The translations under genes and the position numbers were made by a program. From Beaufortia kweichowensis (Eukaryota > Chordata > Actinopteri > Cypriniformes > Gastromyzontidae), in assembly GCA_019155185.1 (NCBI GenBank), contig CM032807.1:11622700-11686699 (forward strand): 64,000 nt of DNA, in the 5' to 3' direction. Below, in pieces: positions 12,302-26,134 of the stretch. The notes beneath the pieces are model-generated. The model worked only from the letters and a program-made list of their open reading frames with translations. It made no database searches and was not told where the DNA came from. Positions within the stretch are counted from its first letter, which is position 1. Every line of letters starts with the position of its first letter.

Positions 12302-15300
12302 ATGTATCGACACGCTCTGTTCTGCGTCTGCCTTATTGTTTTGGTAAGTTTCTTGTGTTGTTTTTTATTACGTTTATATTATGTAAATGGTAAAGTGAAG
12401 TTTATAAAGTTAAGTCAATTATTTTTTGAATGTTTCTTCTTATTTTTGTCGTAAGTAATTGTAGGCCTAACTGTAGTCTTGTCGTTTCTCCTGGCCGTTT
12501 AGTATTATGGTCACCATAGTTGCGGTCAAATCATTATTGTTACGATTTAATAAATACAAATAATAAAATAATCCTAATAAAATGTAAAATAATCCTATAT
12601 AAGTAATACGATATTATTTATATAATAAATAAGCATTACGTGATTTAATAGTTTATCTATCATAACAGTTATCATAGCTATACCACGCGATCCCACTTTA
12701 CTGTAGCACCTTTACTATGGTAATTTGCTTAAAACGGGTTACTATAAATGGGAACTAACATTATGACTGGCTTTTTACTTTTTAATACACATTGAATATA
12801 ATTTAGGAAGGTTGTTGTGAGCACGTTTGTGCTGTAAAACACAAATGGTTGGTTTAGTTTTACTGTTATTAAGCCTTTTAAATAGTCTTCAACCAGGGTA
12901 ACTTGTATGAATTCCTTTTTTTAAGTTTATTTATTTTAAAGGCAGATTCACATTTCAGAGCTCGGTAATGATACTGTAAATGATGCATTTATAATTCATT
13001 TATTCTCTCAACACTACACTAATGATAAATAATAACCACAATGCTCATACTGTACAGTATGTTGTTTGGATTCCGGTTTAGTGTAACATTCTGTATGTTT
13101 TAAGACATACTATAGATATACTGTAAATTCACCTGTAATGACACTTTATTTCTTGCATGTTTTAGTTTTAGGACACAATTAACATACATAGATAACAGAA
13201 TTCATACTTATGAATATAAGGTTGTAGTTCTCCACTGGTCAGATAAAAATGGCTTTGAGATGAGATTAAGCTCAGATTCATCCCTGACTGAAACCCAGCA
13301 TATTAAACAATATCATGCTGTGGCATAGGTTAATTATTATATATTACAACCTAAAACTTTCTGTACTGTAAGGCTTCCTGGTTAGTAAAACAAAGGCTTT
13401 GTTTTCAGTTGCTTTGTGTTCTTCATGTATTTGTCTTAGTCACAGTATATTATAGTTTGCCGTTTTCATTGTTGGGGTTCATTGCTACTCATTATGCAAT
13501 GCTTGTAGCCCATGTAACAGTCAGACAACTCAGAACTAAAATTCATATAGATATAATATGCACAAACATTACACATAAACATTTTTTTAATCAACTAAAT
13601 AATCATTTTTGTAAATTTTCACTTTACTATTTTGTTCACTAAATTGTGTTATTTCTCCAAAAATTCTCCAAAAACAAGTGAATTCTCCAAAAACAATTAA
13701 TACTATCTTGATCAAGGTTTTCTTTCTTAGTAAACTGATCTTGTTTAAAAGACATTAAGATGTTTTTTACGTACTGTTAAATATTAATTACGAAAATGTG
13801 CTGTATCCCCTATAATATAATATGAGTATTTGTAATGTTAAGAAACGTGAACATTACGCAGCAGTTTTCTTGTCTATAAGCATGTTTTAAAAATAGAAAC
13901 TAGTTACTGTAGCTAATTACTCTTCTTAAACGTCATCATTTATCATTCATCATCATTTACAATGAAGACCCTTTTCATCACAATGAAAGTCCTTTGAGTT
14001 TCTCAGACTTTTTTACACATTACTTTCAAGTCTCTTAATTACCATTTACACATACTTGAAAGTGTATTATTTAATGATTTGTTCAATCAAACTGGGGAAT
14101 GTGATACTCATCCACACTATTCATTTAAATTCTCTTACATTTGCAAACTTTCTTTCCTTCTCGTTCCCTCAGGTGCTGTTTCCGTGCAACGAGTCGTGTG
14201 AGCTGAAGCCTGTTCAAGCACAGGTGCCTAAGAAACTGCCTGCCGGTTATATTATCTCTGCAGGAACAGAAGAATGTAGGAGTTGTACTTTCACATACTT
14301 TCACTTTTCTGTAAACCAAACTGACCTTGTCTACAAACAAAGCTTTTCTTTAAACTGATGAATGAAACATTAAGCTGAAACTTGTAACTTAATTAAATTA
14401 ACCATTAACAGCGGCGTTCAAATTATACTAAAGCTTTCAGTGCGGTCAATATTTGAAAGAAAGAAGGTCTTAGAAAGTGAAAAAAAAGATGGCAATGAAA
14501 ACAAAATAACACACTCATGAATAACAACAACAATGTAAATGTGATTTCAAGGTTATTATTTGTCCTCAGTATATGATTCCTGAATCCTGTACATGTGTTG
14601 GAAAACACTTTTTTGTTTCAATATTTTTCGTTTATTTTTCATTTATTTTAGCCTGATTTCATGGAGTAATAGTAAATTTAAAAGACACAGTGTGCTGTTA
14701 ACTTCTTAACCCTGTTTAACACTGAATTTACAAAGTAAAAGTGAAAAGCAACAGAAAGCAAAGAAAAAATGCTGTACATCCAGACTTACTTGATAACTAA
14801 TATGCCCTGTTTGTTTCTTCACAGTAACTCTCAAAGGATGTGGGCTCAAACCTGTTGCCTTTACCTCGAGCGACCCTGACTTTGCCGTAAATACAGATGG
14901 AACCATCATCACACTTCATCTCATGGTGATCAGCAAAAAGCAGTTTTCTGTACTGGTGCAGGATGAGAATGGTTTTGATTGGATAGTGCACGTTACCCTG
15001 ACACATCAAGATGAGGTATAATCATAGATTTTCCACCACAGAGATTTATCCAATTGAATTTGCACCAGCAGATTAAGAAATGTCTCTCTTTATGTTCTGT
15101 ATGCAAGTCTGGCAACGTGGTTCACAAGCGTTTCAAGAGAAGATGGAGACCTTTGCCTTTCTCTATTGTTGAAAATGCTGTCCCTCCATTCCCCAAGGAT
15201 GTGGAGACGGTGAGATTATAATGTCTTTGACAATAGATTTTCCCTCTATATTCTTGATTCTTGATTTTTGACTTACGTTTCCGTTTTTTGTCTGTTTCCA

Positions 15301-18300
15301 GATTGCCTCTGACTCTTCAGCGAATTTCACTGTGTATTATAAGATTAGTGGACCTGGTGTTACTACAGACCCTATCGGTCTGTTTGAGCTGAACAAGGAC
15401 ACTGGCATGATCAGTGTGACCAGGGCTGTCGACCGTGAACAGTACCCACAATTCATTGTGAGTCTCTACATTCCAGGCCTTAAATAGAGAACAATGGAAA
15501 GGAAATAGAACAGCTACTAGTTAGGAAAATGATTAACGCGTCATTCAACTTAATGTTACTCTTGTTTCTGTTTTGTAGTTTCAGGCACGTGTCTTTGACA
15601 GATTCAGCCACCAAGAAACTGATGAATTTTTGCCTATTATTGTGAATGTGGAGGATAAAAATGACAATGCCCCTCAGTTTTCTGGAAATCTCGTTTTCAC
15701 GGCGCAAGAACGATGCAGTGCAGGTAAAGAAAGCACTAACAAATGTATTTAACAATATATCTAACTGTCATGAAAATGCATTATCTGAACTACACATTAC
15801 ATTTTTTGTTGTATTTTCAAAAATAGCATTAACATTTTTTATTAATTTCTTTAGTTCAAGTTTACTCCAATGAAAATGTGTTGAATATTTACTCTTGAGT
15901 CTTAAACCTTTCTATCAATATATAGTTTGTCATGATTCGTTTCAACAATGAAATATTAAAGTACATAGTGTGACCGTTAACATGTTAAAGGTCATGAGTG
16001 TTCAAATATTTCCTTGCACCTGTTTTTAGCCAGTTGCAACAAAATTTTCATTAATCTGTTATTGGGCAGATTCTCCTAAAAGTTAGCAAACTGTAGGTTT
16101 GTCTCATCCAAACCAATGATGCTGAGACAATAAAAGTCACCTCTCAGCTTATGTAAAATGTATTTGTATTCTGTTTTTAGGTACTTTTATAGGAAAAATA
16201 AATGCCACGGACAGAGATCTGGCCAAAACCCCTCATACCTTAATCAAGTATACTCTACTCAACGCTACCGACATGTTCTCCATTGATGGTTTTTCTGGAG
16301 TATTAACAGCTAAATCCAACAACTTAGATAGAGAGGTAGAGTTTTTTTTTGTTAATACCTAGACAATAATTGTGTGTAATAAATGTTTGGTGTTGTGGCT
16401 ATAATATCTTCAAATGTGCGTAGCATGGAAATTGTGTTGTGATATGTTTGTAAATCACACCATTTTTGTTCTTCCTCCTCAGGCTCAGGAGAAAGTCTAC
16501 ATTGGTATTGAGATAAGAGATATGGGCGGAGCTCCAGATGGTCTCTTCAACCAGGGAATTGCCGTGGTCACGCTCACAGACGTTAATGATAACCCTCCCA
16601 GTTTTAAAGAGCAGTTGGTAGGGACCTTTTATTGCAGCAATATAATAATTAAAGAAACACAACACAAGAAAACATACTTTTACTTTTCTAAGCAAAGATA
16701 AGCACATAATAAATCATTCTTTGTTTTTTCACAGTTTTATCAATTTCTTAAATGTTTAATATGTAAGTTGAAACTCTTTCAAAAGCATCTAAGTTTGTGT
16801 ATTGCTTTTTTTGTAACAGTATAAGGCCCAGGTGATGGAGAACCAGCAAAATGTGCTAGCTCTCAGGATTCCAGTTGAGGATAAGGACATGATAAACACC
16901 CCCAACTGGAAGGCCCTGTTTGAGGTCACCAAAGGAAATGAGAGCGGAAACTTCAGGATGGAGACAGACCCCAAAACCAATGAAGGGCTTCTGTATGTTA
17001 TAAAGGTAAGGAAGAAAAAATACCTGAAAGAAATCCATACTTGATTTACTATTACTGCAATCATGCAATAATGTCGTTAATTTGATCTAAAAATAAGCTT
17101 TTTGCTACCCTAAAATGATCATAATAAATGCATTTTGCTTTTCACTAGTATGTACTTGTAGTGATATGTGCAGTCTTGCAAGCTCTTGTTAACACTTTCA
17201 CACGGTTGTGTCGATATTATTTATAGCAGCATAGCTCACTGTTTCAGAAATGTGTGAGAAAATGCTTGTCAGTTCGATACCAGACACACCCAGTTAATGA
17301 CTGCGGTACTTTTGCCAGGCTCACATGGGATCTTCTTTTCCAGGAAAATAATTAATGGAGTCAACATTATCAAGTCCTGTGATTTTAACAGCTCTTAACA
17401 GCATTTGTCACTTGTTCTGTAAATAAGTGATGTTTTGTGTAATCAATGTTTAAATTGTTTACCTTTCTTCTTCAAGCCTTTGGATCATGAGAAAACTCCT
17501 GTGGTGAAGCTGCAAGTAACTGCCCGTAATGAAGCTCCATTGCTTGGGACTACAGCCACCTGGCTGTCTGTGCCCGTGGAGCTCACTGTGGGAGATGAAG
17601 ATGAGGGTCCAGAATTTTCTGCTCCTATTTTGCGTCTCAAGGTCAAGGAGAATCTTCCAAATGGAACTGTCATTGGAACTTATACAGCTGTGGACCCAGA
17701 GACCAAAAGCAGCAATGGAATAAAGTATGTTCTTTCTTAATGTGATCATGAAATATGCCCCTACATAAATCAGTCTTTGGTTGGTGTGCTGGTGTATCGT
17801 AGCTCCCAACCTGGCTCAAAACCTCTTCAAACCTATCAAATTAGTCCAGCCTGACCATCTTAACCAGATTTAGGAGATCAGCTTGGTTTTGCTATTTTTG
17901 AGCACTATATGTTTTCTTAATCCTAAACTAAATCCTATACTAAATTAACTTCGCTTAATTATACCAGCATAAGTCATTTTAAAGGGATAGTTCACCCAAA
18001 AATAAAAATTATGTCATAATTTTTTCACCCATATGTCATTCAAACCCTGTATATGACTCTTTCTTTTGTGGAACACAAAAGAAGATATTTTGCAAAACGC
18101 TGGTTACCCGCACCCATCGACTTCCGTTGTATCTTGTGTCCATACTATGAAAGTGAATGGGTGCCGGTAACCAGCGTTTTGCAAAATATCTTCTTCTGTG
18201 TTCTGCTGAAGCAAGAAAGTCATACAGGTTTCGCAAGACATGAGGGTGAGTAATTAATAAAATAATTTTTATTTTTGGGTGAACTATCCCTTTAAGAGTC

Positions 18301-21300
18301 AAATCAGGTAGATTTAATGTAACACCTGCACATTGCTGACTTAATATGAATAATATTAATATGAACAGTATACAGACTTTAGAATATATTAATTATAATA
18401 AGATTTTATACTTCTTTAAATCATTTTACACTATATTGGGTTGGCTATATGATTCTTATGAAAATACAGAACATAACTGGCTCATCAGATTAGTGTATTA
18501 GTTTTTGGTTCATTTACAGAAGCAATCAACAGATGTTTTTGTAGACCACAAAGCTTCTATCATAATTTTGTAAAGTCTGCCTAGTACAAGATAGTAATAT
18601 AATTGTATATAAAAATCTATCAGCAGCATTTTGATAAATCTATTCTTTCTACTGTGTGGTTCAGGTACTATAAGATGACTGATCCGGGAAACTGGATCAC
18701 TGTGGTGGAGAGCACTGGAGAACTCAAAGTTGCCAACACTATGGACCGTGAATCACCTTTGGTCATAAACGACCTTTACAACATCACCGTCAGAGCAGTG
18801 GATGAAAGTAAGTTGTGCCACATGTTTCACGATAGAGGCTTGTCTGTTCTAACTTGACGATTTGCAGACATTCAGCACATATCTGAAACATTAACACAGA
18901 TATACGTCACTACAATGTATGTCTGTTTGGAAGTACAGCCTTGCCCTGCTTCTCTGAATGGGTGTTTGTGTTTCCTATATGTTCTAAGACCATTTGGCAT
19001 TGTGAACAGGGTGTGGTAGGTTAAAACTAGCTTGAGGTTTCTAAGAGACTGATCAGGGTTTTGTGTCAGTGTGATGCAAGACATCCATCATGTGATAATC
19101 AACATGCCCTACTTGATCATACATGTTGTAAGAACAGAATGTTGTTTAATGGCATTCCAGGATGTGATGGAACACATGTGTCTCTTCTTTACGGGGCAAA
19201 GAGATTTCTCATCAGAAATAGATATAAGTCTACAAGGATAAACAACCAATGGCATTTAACCGCACCAGACTAACTGTAATTTTTCTCTTCTCAGGTAAGA
19301 AGACTGGCAAGGGAATGGTTGTAATCCAGATTGAAGATGTGAATGATAACGTGCCCGTTATTCCGGGTTCTGAGCTGGTCATATGCAGTCGGGGCGATTC
19401 GCTGAGCTCGGTTTTGGTTGAAGCTGTGGACAAAGATCAGTCGCCTTACTCAACTCCCTTCATTTTTGAACTTGGGGCAGAGCATGATGGGAAATGGAAA
19501 CTGAAGGATGCTACAAGTAAGGCTGTAATTTAAGTTAAGCGAATGATTGCAAATTTGTATGAACGAGATGAATTTATACTATGAATTAGCCACTTTGTAA
19601 AAGAGTTTTGAATTGCCAGGAGATTGTGTTGAATTTTTATGCAATTACAATGAATTGGGACCAGAGCAGTTACACTTTTAAGGCTAGCCAATAACACCAT
19701 GAAGTTGTAAATTTTTTTAAATATTATTAAAAATATTAATGTTTTTTGATAAATATAAATAAAAATCTACTCATTTAAAATCATACTGAGCTACAACAAC
19801 ATGTCAATGACTGTCGTTGACTGTTGGTGGTACTGTTCCTTTAAGGCATATGTGCTCTGTGATAAACGACAGATAAACTCAAAGCACCCCAGTATTCTTG
19901 ACATTCCTTTCCCTTCTCTGTTGGCAGGTTCATCCGTGGTGCTGGAACAGGCTGTGCAGATGCCAAACGGTCTTTACACTGTACCGCTGTTAGTGAAGGA
20001 TCTACAGGGAACAGGGAAAGAGCAGACTGTGAATGTGCGAGTTTGTTCATGTGAGAGAGAGACAAACGGGGTGGGAGTGTGCGGTGCTCGGAGTGCCTCT
20101 TCCTCTCTGGGCGGCTGGGGCATCCTCGCCTTAGTTCTCTCTGGCCTGCTGTTGCTTTTGTTGTGTGAGTTCCCATTTTGTTTCTGTTTTTTTATGTGTG
20201 TACAGCAAGTTGCATTTACATTAGTTCCGCATGTCTGAGCCCAGTAGTTAAAATCTGCTGTTTTGTGCTTTTGTGTAATTTAATATGCTATTATATCAGA
20301 TATCAAATTGATGAAAACTTTTAATATTTAAAATTTCTGAATATTTGGTACTTTTGCTGTAATGCAATTTAAGCTGGGATAGACTACAGAAGTTTGTGCC
20401 AAACCTGATTATTGCAGGAGGCTTTGAGAATGTTACAAAGAGCCTCTTTTGTGCTTTAATGAGAAGAAAAAATTTAGTAAAGCAAAAGATTGCAGATTGT
20501 ACAAAAATGTATGAATGAGATGAATTTATACTACGAATTAGCCACTTTAGATACCTCTGAATTGCCAGGAGATTGTGTTAAATTTTTATGCAATTACAAT
20601 AAATTGGGACCAGAGCAGTTTTAAGGCTAGTCAATAACACCATAAAGTCATAAAAAATTAAAAATATTAAAAAATACTTAAACATAAATAAAAATATTAA
20701 CGCAATTTAAGCTGGGATAGACTACAGAAGTTTGTGCCAAACCTGATTATTCCAGGAGGCTTTTAGAATGTTACAAAAGAGCCTCTTTTGTGCTTTAATA
20801 AGGAAAAAAAAACATTTTAATTTATTTTAATATAATTTTACATTTTAAAAAATAGAGGATTTTAAATAGAGGACAATTTATGCTTTACATTTTCATAAAC
20901 TTATATTTTATTTCCAGATTTACATAAAAGATATAATCATTCAGTTATAATGAATCAGTTTTTAATGTGGTCTCAGACATTGTACATACTGTACTGTTCA
21001 AAAGTTTAGTGTCACTTACTCATACTTTTTAGAATAACTTTTTAGAATAACAATAATGCAAATGTGGGAATTCAAACATTCAAAATAAATCAAGATTGTG
21101 TTATATTTTAGCATCTTCAGTGTAGTCACTATTTGACTAGAATGAACAAAAATGGCATGTTCACCAACCAGCTTCTTGATGTTTCACCCTGAGATGCTTT
21201 TTAAAGAGTATTAAAGGAGTTCCTATCTGTGCTGGGCTCTTATTGGCTGCTTTTTCTTCATTACTCCAAGCCAACCATTTAAAAAAATAATAATAATAAG

Positions 21301-22305
21301 ACTTTAGTTTTGTAAATAAAGAAACTATAACATTTATATATTTGTCTACAGAAAAAAATTCAGATAAAAAGATTTCTAGGGTCAAAGTCCAGCTGAAACG
21401 ACACTTTGAGTAAAGTTTCCTTCTGTCTGTTTTGCTGTTTCAGGTTTGTTGCTACTCTTCATATGCACCACTAAGACAGAAAAGCTGGCGTTAAATGATG
21501 ATACAGGATCTGGTGGAATGCTGCTTAAATCCAACACCGAGGCTCCTGGTGAAGAAGTGGTAAGAGAAATACGTTTACGTATGTTTAAGCAAATTGAAAG
21601 GTTTTTAGTACAACGAAGATGCTGACTATATTTTACTGAAATGCTTTTCTCTCTGTAGAAGGATGGAGCTTTTATGATGGTGCCGGGGGCAGATGGATTG
21701 GACGGGTCAGTTACTGGCATGGACGTTAAGAATGTGGGTTCGGCAGGGGGTCGTTATGGTCAGCAGTTTGCCCAGAGCGGAGTCTACAACAGCACCACTC
21801 AGGACTTTGGGACAGAAAGGTTTTACTCGTCTGGCCGTTATGATGGCAATCTCTATGGGGCCAACACCATGTCGCAGAAGTATGGAAACACATGGAAAAC
21901 TAATGAACTCTACTTGGACAACGTAAGGAAAATTGATATGGCACTATAAAATCTCAAAACACCTGTGTCTTCTGTAAACCTTGTATTGAGCTGTGTTTAC
22001 ATGCGATTTTATTGCGAAGGTCTAAACAGGATCTCTGTGTGTTTTGATGTTATCTTCATGTGACCTAACCTTTGACCCTTGCTTTGTGACAGAAACTGGC
22101 TTACTTTGGACAGCAGGAGGATGGGCGGTATGCAGATGATCTGCTGAAGGCTTATGGGAATGAAGGGATGGGTTCTCCTGCAGGCTCTGTGGGATGTTGC
22201 AGCATCCTGGGTGAACAGGAAAACATGGAATTTTTGAACACTCTTGGCCCAAAATTCCGACCGCTGGCTGATGTCTGCACCAGGACAACTTATGGCGGGA
22301 AATAA
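12302..22305 (+). CDS. dsc2l: Desmocollin (desmosomal cadherin), complete, 16 exons
   Basis: Exons: 12302-12343, 14173-14275, 14825-15015, 15108-15209, 15302-15457, 15579-15723, 16181-16335, 16483-16617, 16820-17005, 17477-17724, 18665-18807, 19295-19516, 19928-20164, 21444-21559, 21659-21922 and 22093-22305 (stop TAA). All phases close, giving 885 residues, close to mammalian desmocollins (about 900). Exon 1 is a signal peptide. The proregion contains SSDPDF, as in DSC, and ends at furin site RFKR (120-123), leaving mature R-W (Trp2). EC1-EC4 calcium motifs visible include DREQYP, EDKNDNAP, LDRE, TDVNDNPP, EDKD and the DSC-typical DEDEGPEF; IEDVNDNVP leads into EC5. The membrane span is about 673-696. 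The C-terminus has SPAGSVGCC and the EFLNTLGPKF catenin-binding segment that recruits plakoglobin. The weakest border is the exon 2 donor (T/GTAGGA); an alternative lies upstream at CCG/GTTATA in the same phase. The product forms desmosomes together with desmogleins. Confidence 0.95.
17978..18295. mobile_element. Foldback MITE in desmocollin intron 10
   Basis: The left end reads TTAAAGGGATAGTTCACCC in sense and the right end reads GGGTGAACTATCCCTTTAA, a near-perfect terminal inverted repeat. The inner arms are also complementary: GAAGATATTTTGCAAAACGC on the left is mirrored by GCGTTTTGCAAAATATCTTC on the right. The whole 318 bases can therefore fold on itself. This element is very common in cyprinid genomes. 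It has no coding capacity. Confidence 0.9.
19543..20815 (+). repeat. Partial tandem duplication around desmocollin exon 13
   Basis: Two intron blocks occur twice. Block A (19543-19700, with GAATTGCCAGGAGATTGTGT) recurs at 20487-20645. Block B (20361-20480, with GCTGGGATAGACTACAGAAG) recurs at 20700-20815. The order is A, exon 13, B, A', B'. This fits a tandem copy of the A-exon-B unit whose second exon has been deleted, since only about 55 bases now separate A' from B'. Confidence 0.85.
19928..20164 (+). CDS. dsc2l: Desmocollin exon 13: end of ectodomain and most of the membrane span
   Basis: This exon encodes the end of EC5, a cysteine-containing juxtamembrane stretch (CSCE, then VCGAR) and the beginning of the membrane helix (GWGILALVLSGLLLLLL). 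The helix is completed by exon 14 (LLLLFICTTK). Both borders are consensus: GGCAG at the acceptor and T/GTGAGT at the donor. Flanking intron sequence is duplicated on the 3' side, but the exon itself is present only once. Confidence 0.9.
21659..22305 (+). CDS. dsc2l: Desmocollin exons 15-16: cytoplasmic tail with plakoglobin-binding end
   Basis: Exon 15 (21659-21922) codes for a Gly/Tyr/Ser-rich juxtamembrane tail ending LYLDN. Exon 16 (22093-22305) codes for the C-terminal catenin-binding part with SPAGSVGCCS and NTLGPKF, ending at TAA. The intron between them is only 170 bases. Reading straight through it adds VRKIDMAL and a stop at 21947-21949, which would give a short tail lacking the catenin site. 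Confidence 0.9.
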
Positions 22306-22400
22306 AAACAAGATATGCTTGGGACAAGAGAGTGCTTTATGCCGTATGTCTAGAAACCACACTGGAAAATATGTTCATCAATATTATTGTGTTATTTTCT

Positions 22401-22435
22401 AATAAAATATCTAAACATCCTTAGAACAAAATAAA
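22401..22435 (+). terminator. Polyadenylation signals of the desmocollin gene
   Basis: AATAAA occurs at 22401-22406 and again at 22430-22435, about 100-130 bases after the stop codon. A further AATAAA near 23388 would allow a longer 3' UTR. Confidence 0.6.
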
Positions 22436-24421
<1,986 letters not shown>

Positions 24422-24427
24422 TTTATT
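24422..24427 (-). terminator. Polyadenylation signal of the C1q-domain gene
   Basis: TTTATT on the plus strand is AATAAA on the minus strand, about 90 bases downstream of the stop codon of the C1q-domain gene. Confidence 0.55.
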
Positions 24428-24513
24428 CAATAACAGACCGACAGTGTGAATGCAAAAAAGTTTCCATCAAATTGAAAGAATGTTTAAAGCAGAAAGCAAT
24501 AATTCTGTTTGTC

Positions 24514-26134
24514 TCAGATCTCGTACAGCAGGTAACCAGAAAAGGTACTGAAGCGGTTTTCTGGATCTTTCTTAGTTACTTCACCATTGTTCAGACGGAC
24601 AAAGACCCGGTCTCCAGCTTTCAGCTGCAAAACTGCACTGTTGCTTGCGGTGTCGGTGTGAAGGACGTCCACAGCGACTGCACTGACCACAACCTAACAC
24701 ATAACAGCAATGAAAAAATTACGAATTTACAAGTTTTAACACCGTACACTGCTTGTTATGTTATACTTTAAGCTTAGTTCTTTATTAGCTGGACTTCAAG
24801 GTGTGTTGTGTTTATACTGTACAAACATTACACTTTAATACACAATTATTTAATATGCATAATATGATTGATATGCCAAACATTACACTTTAATACACAA
24901 TTATTTAATATGCATAATATGATTGATATGCCAAACATTACACTTTAATACACAATTAATTAATATGCATAATATGATAGATATGCTTTTAATTTAGGAG
25001 TAAAACATTAAAATTATTATTTTAAAATCAAAATTTAATTATATTTTTGACCAAAATAAAATAAGAATAAAATAAAAGTATTTGAAGTACAAAAAACTAG
25101 TGTACAATATTGCTGGTGCAACTTCTATAAATAATATTTTTATTGCTATTTCCTAATAAAACAAAACAAAGATTTATAAAAAATATGTATTATGTTTTAG
25201 ATGTATTTATATTATTTAAATTTTTGTAGGTCATTTTTTAAAGTTTGAATGGCTTAATCAAGATTAATTTTGTTGTCATGTGAGAGGGCTTCTTTTTATT
25301 CTCATGACTAATGAACTTATTAAGCTTCTTAAGGTCATTAGGATTTATAAAATAATTATATAATAATAACATACATATATTTTTCATTGATAAAAATGAA
25401 TAAAGTGTGTACATTCATGTACAAGTCAAGGTGAAAAGACACAACCTGAGTATTTTACTTGATGGATATACTGTACATCTTGATGCATTTTTTTAAATGT
25501 ATGAAACCATCAGTAATACAAATATTACATTTCTGAATAATTTGCAATATTTGCTTTACACAACTTTTTTTAAATATTTCCCATCTATATAATTTTAGAT
25601 GTCCTTATTTGTCCCATATGCAGAACACACAATGTTCAGTCAATCTCAAAGTGATTCATCTTGTAAACTTACCGTTTTGTCATTAAGAACCAAGTCGACT
25701 CGTAGGCTTGGGCAAGACTTCACAATGTAAAAGATGAAGTAGTATGCGCCTGGTGTTTTACAGGTGAACGTTCCGGTCAAGGAATCGTAACTACTTCCCA
25801 GATTAGTTATCACGTCAGTAAATTTCAGCACTTCATTCTTGTTAAAGTCATCTTTCACGGAAGCGAAGAATGCTACACCTCCATTTGTTATGGCGCTCTT
25901 ACCCTCTCGTCCAGGTAAACCAGGAGGTCCAGCTTTACCTGGAGGCCCAGCTGGACCAGGAGGTCCTACTCCAGAGGAGGCGAGAGGGATCACCAACCCA
26001 CTGCTGCGGTCATGTGAGCGATCTGTGGAGGGGTCACACACAATCCTGCAGGATCCCAGTTGGTTTTCACTACTGGATTCACATGCAGTCAAACACAAAA
26101 CTGTTAGAAGAGCTACTAACCACTGTTTGGCCAT
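24514..26134 (-). CDS. Secreted collagen-like/C1q-domain protein, complete, two exons
   Basis: Exon 1 is 25673-26134, with ATG at 26134-26132. Exon 2 is 24514-24693, ending TGA. They join in phase 0 at AAAACG/GTAAGT and GTGTTAG/GTT, giving 213 residues. Residues 1-18 are a signal peptide. A short cysteine-containing linker (CRIVC) may link chains. Residues 57-80 are eight Gly-X-Y triplets (GPPGPAGPPGKAG...). The rest is a C1q globular domain, seen in VAFFASVKD, TGTFTCKTPGAYYFIFY, the LQLKAGDRVFVRL strand and the end FSGYLLYEI. C1q/TNF-fold proteins trimerise through this domain and act as secreted recognition or signalling molecules. The very short collagen run is unlike the long stems of C1qA-C or adiponectin and fits the small C1q-like proteins expanded in fish. 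I cannot assign an orthologue. Confidence 0.93.
24822..24986. repeat. Three tandem copies of a 55-bp AT-rich unit
   Basis: Copies begin at 24822, 24877 and 24932, each starting CAAACATTACACTTTAATAC. The first two are nearly identical; the third has a few changes near its end. They lie in the single intron of the C1q-domain gene. Confidence 0.95.
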
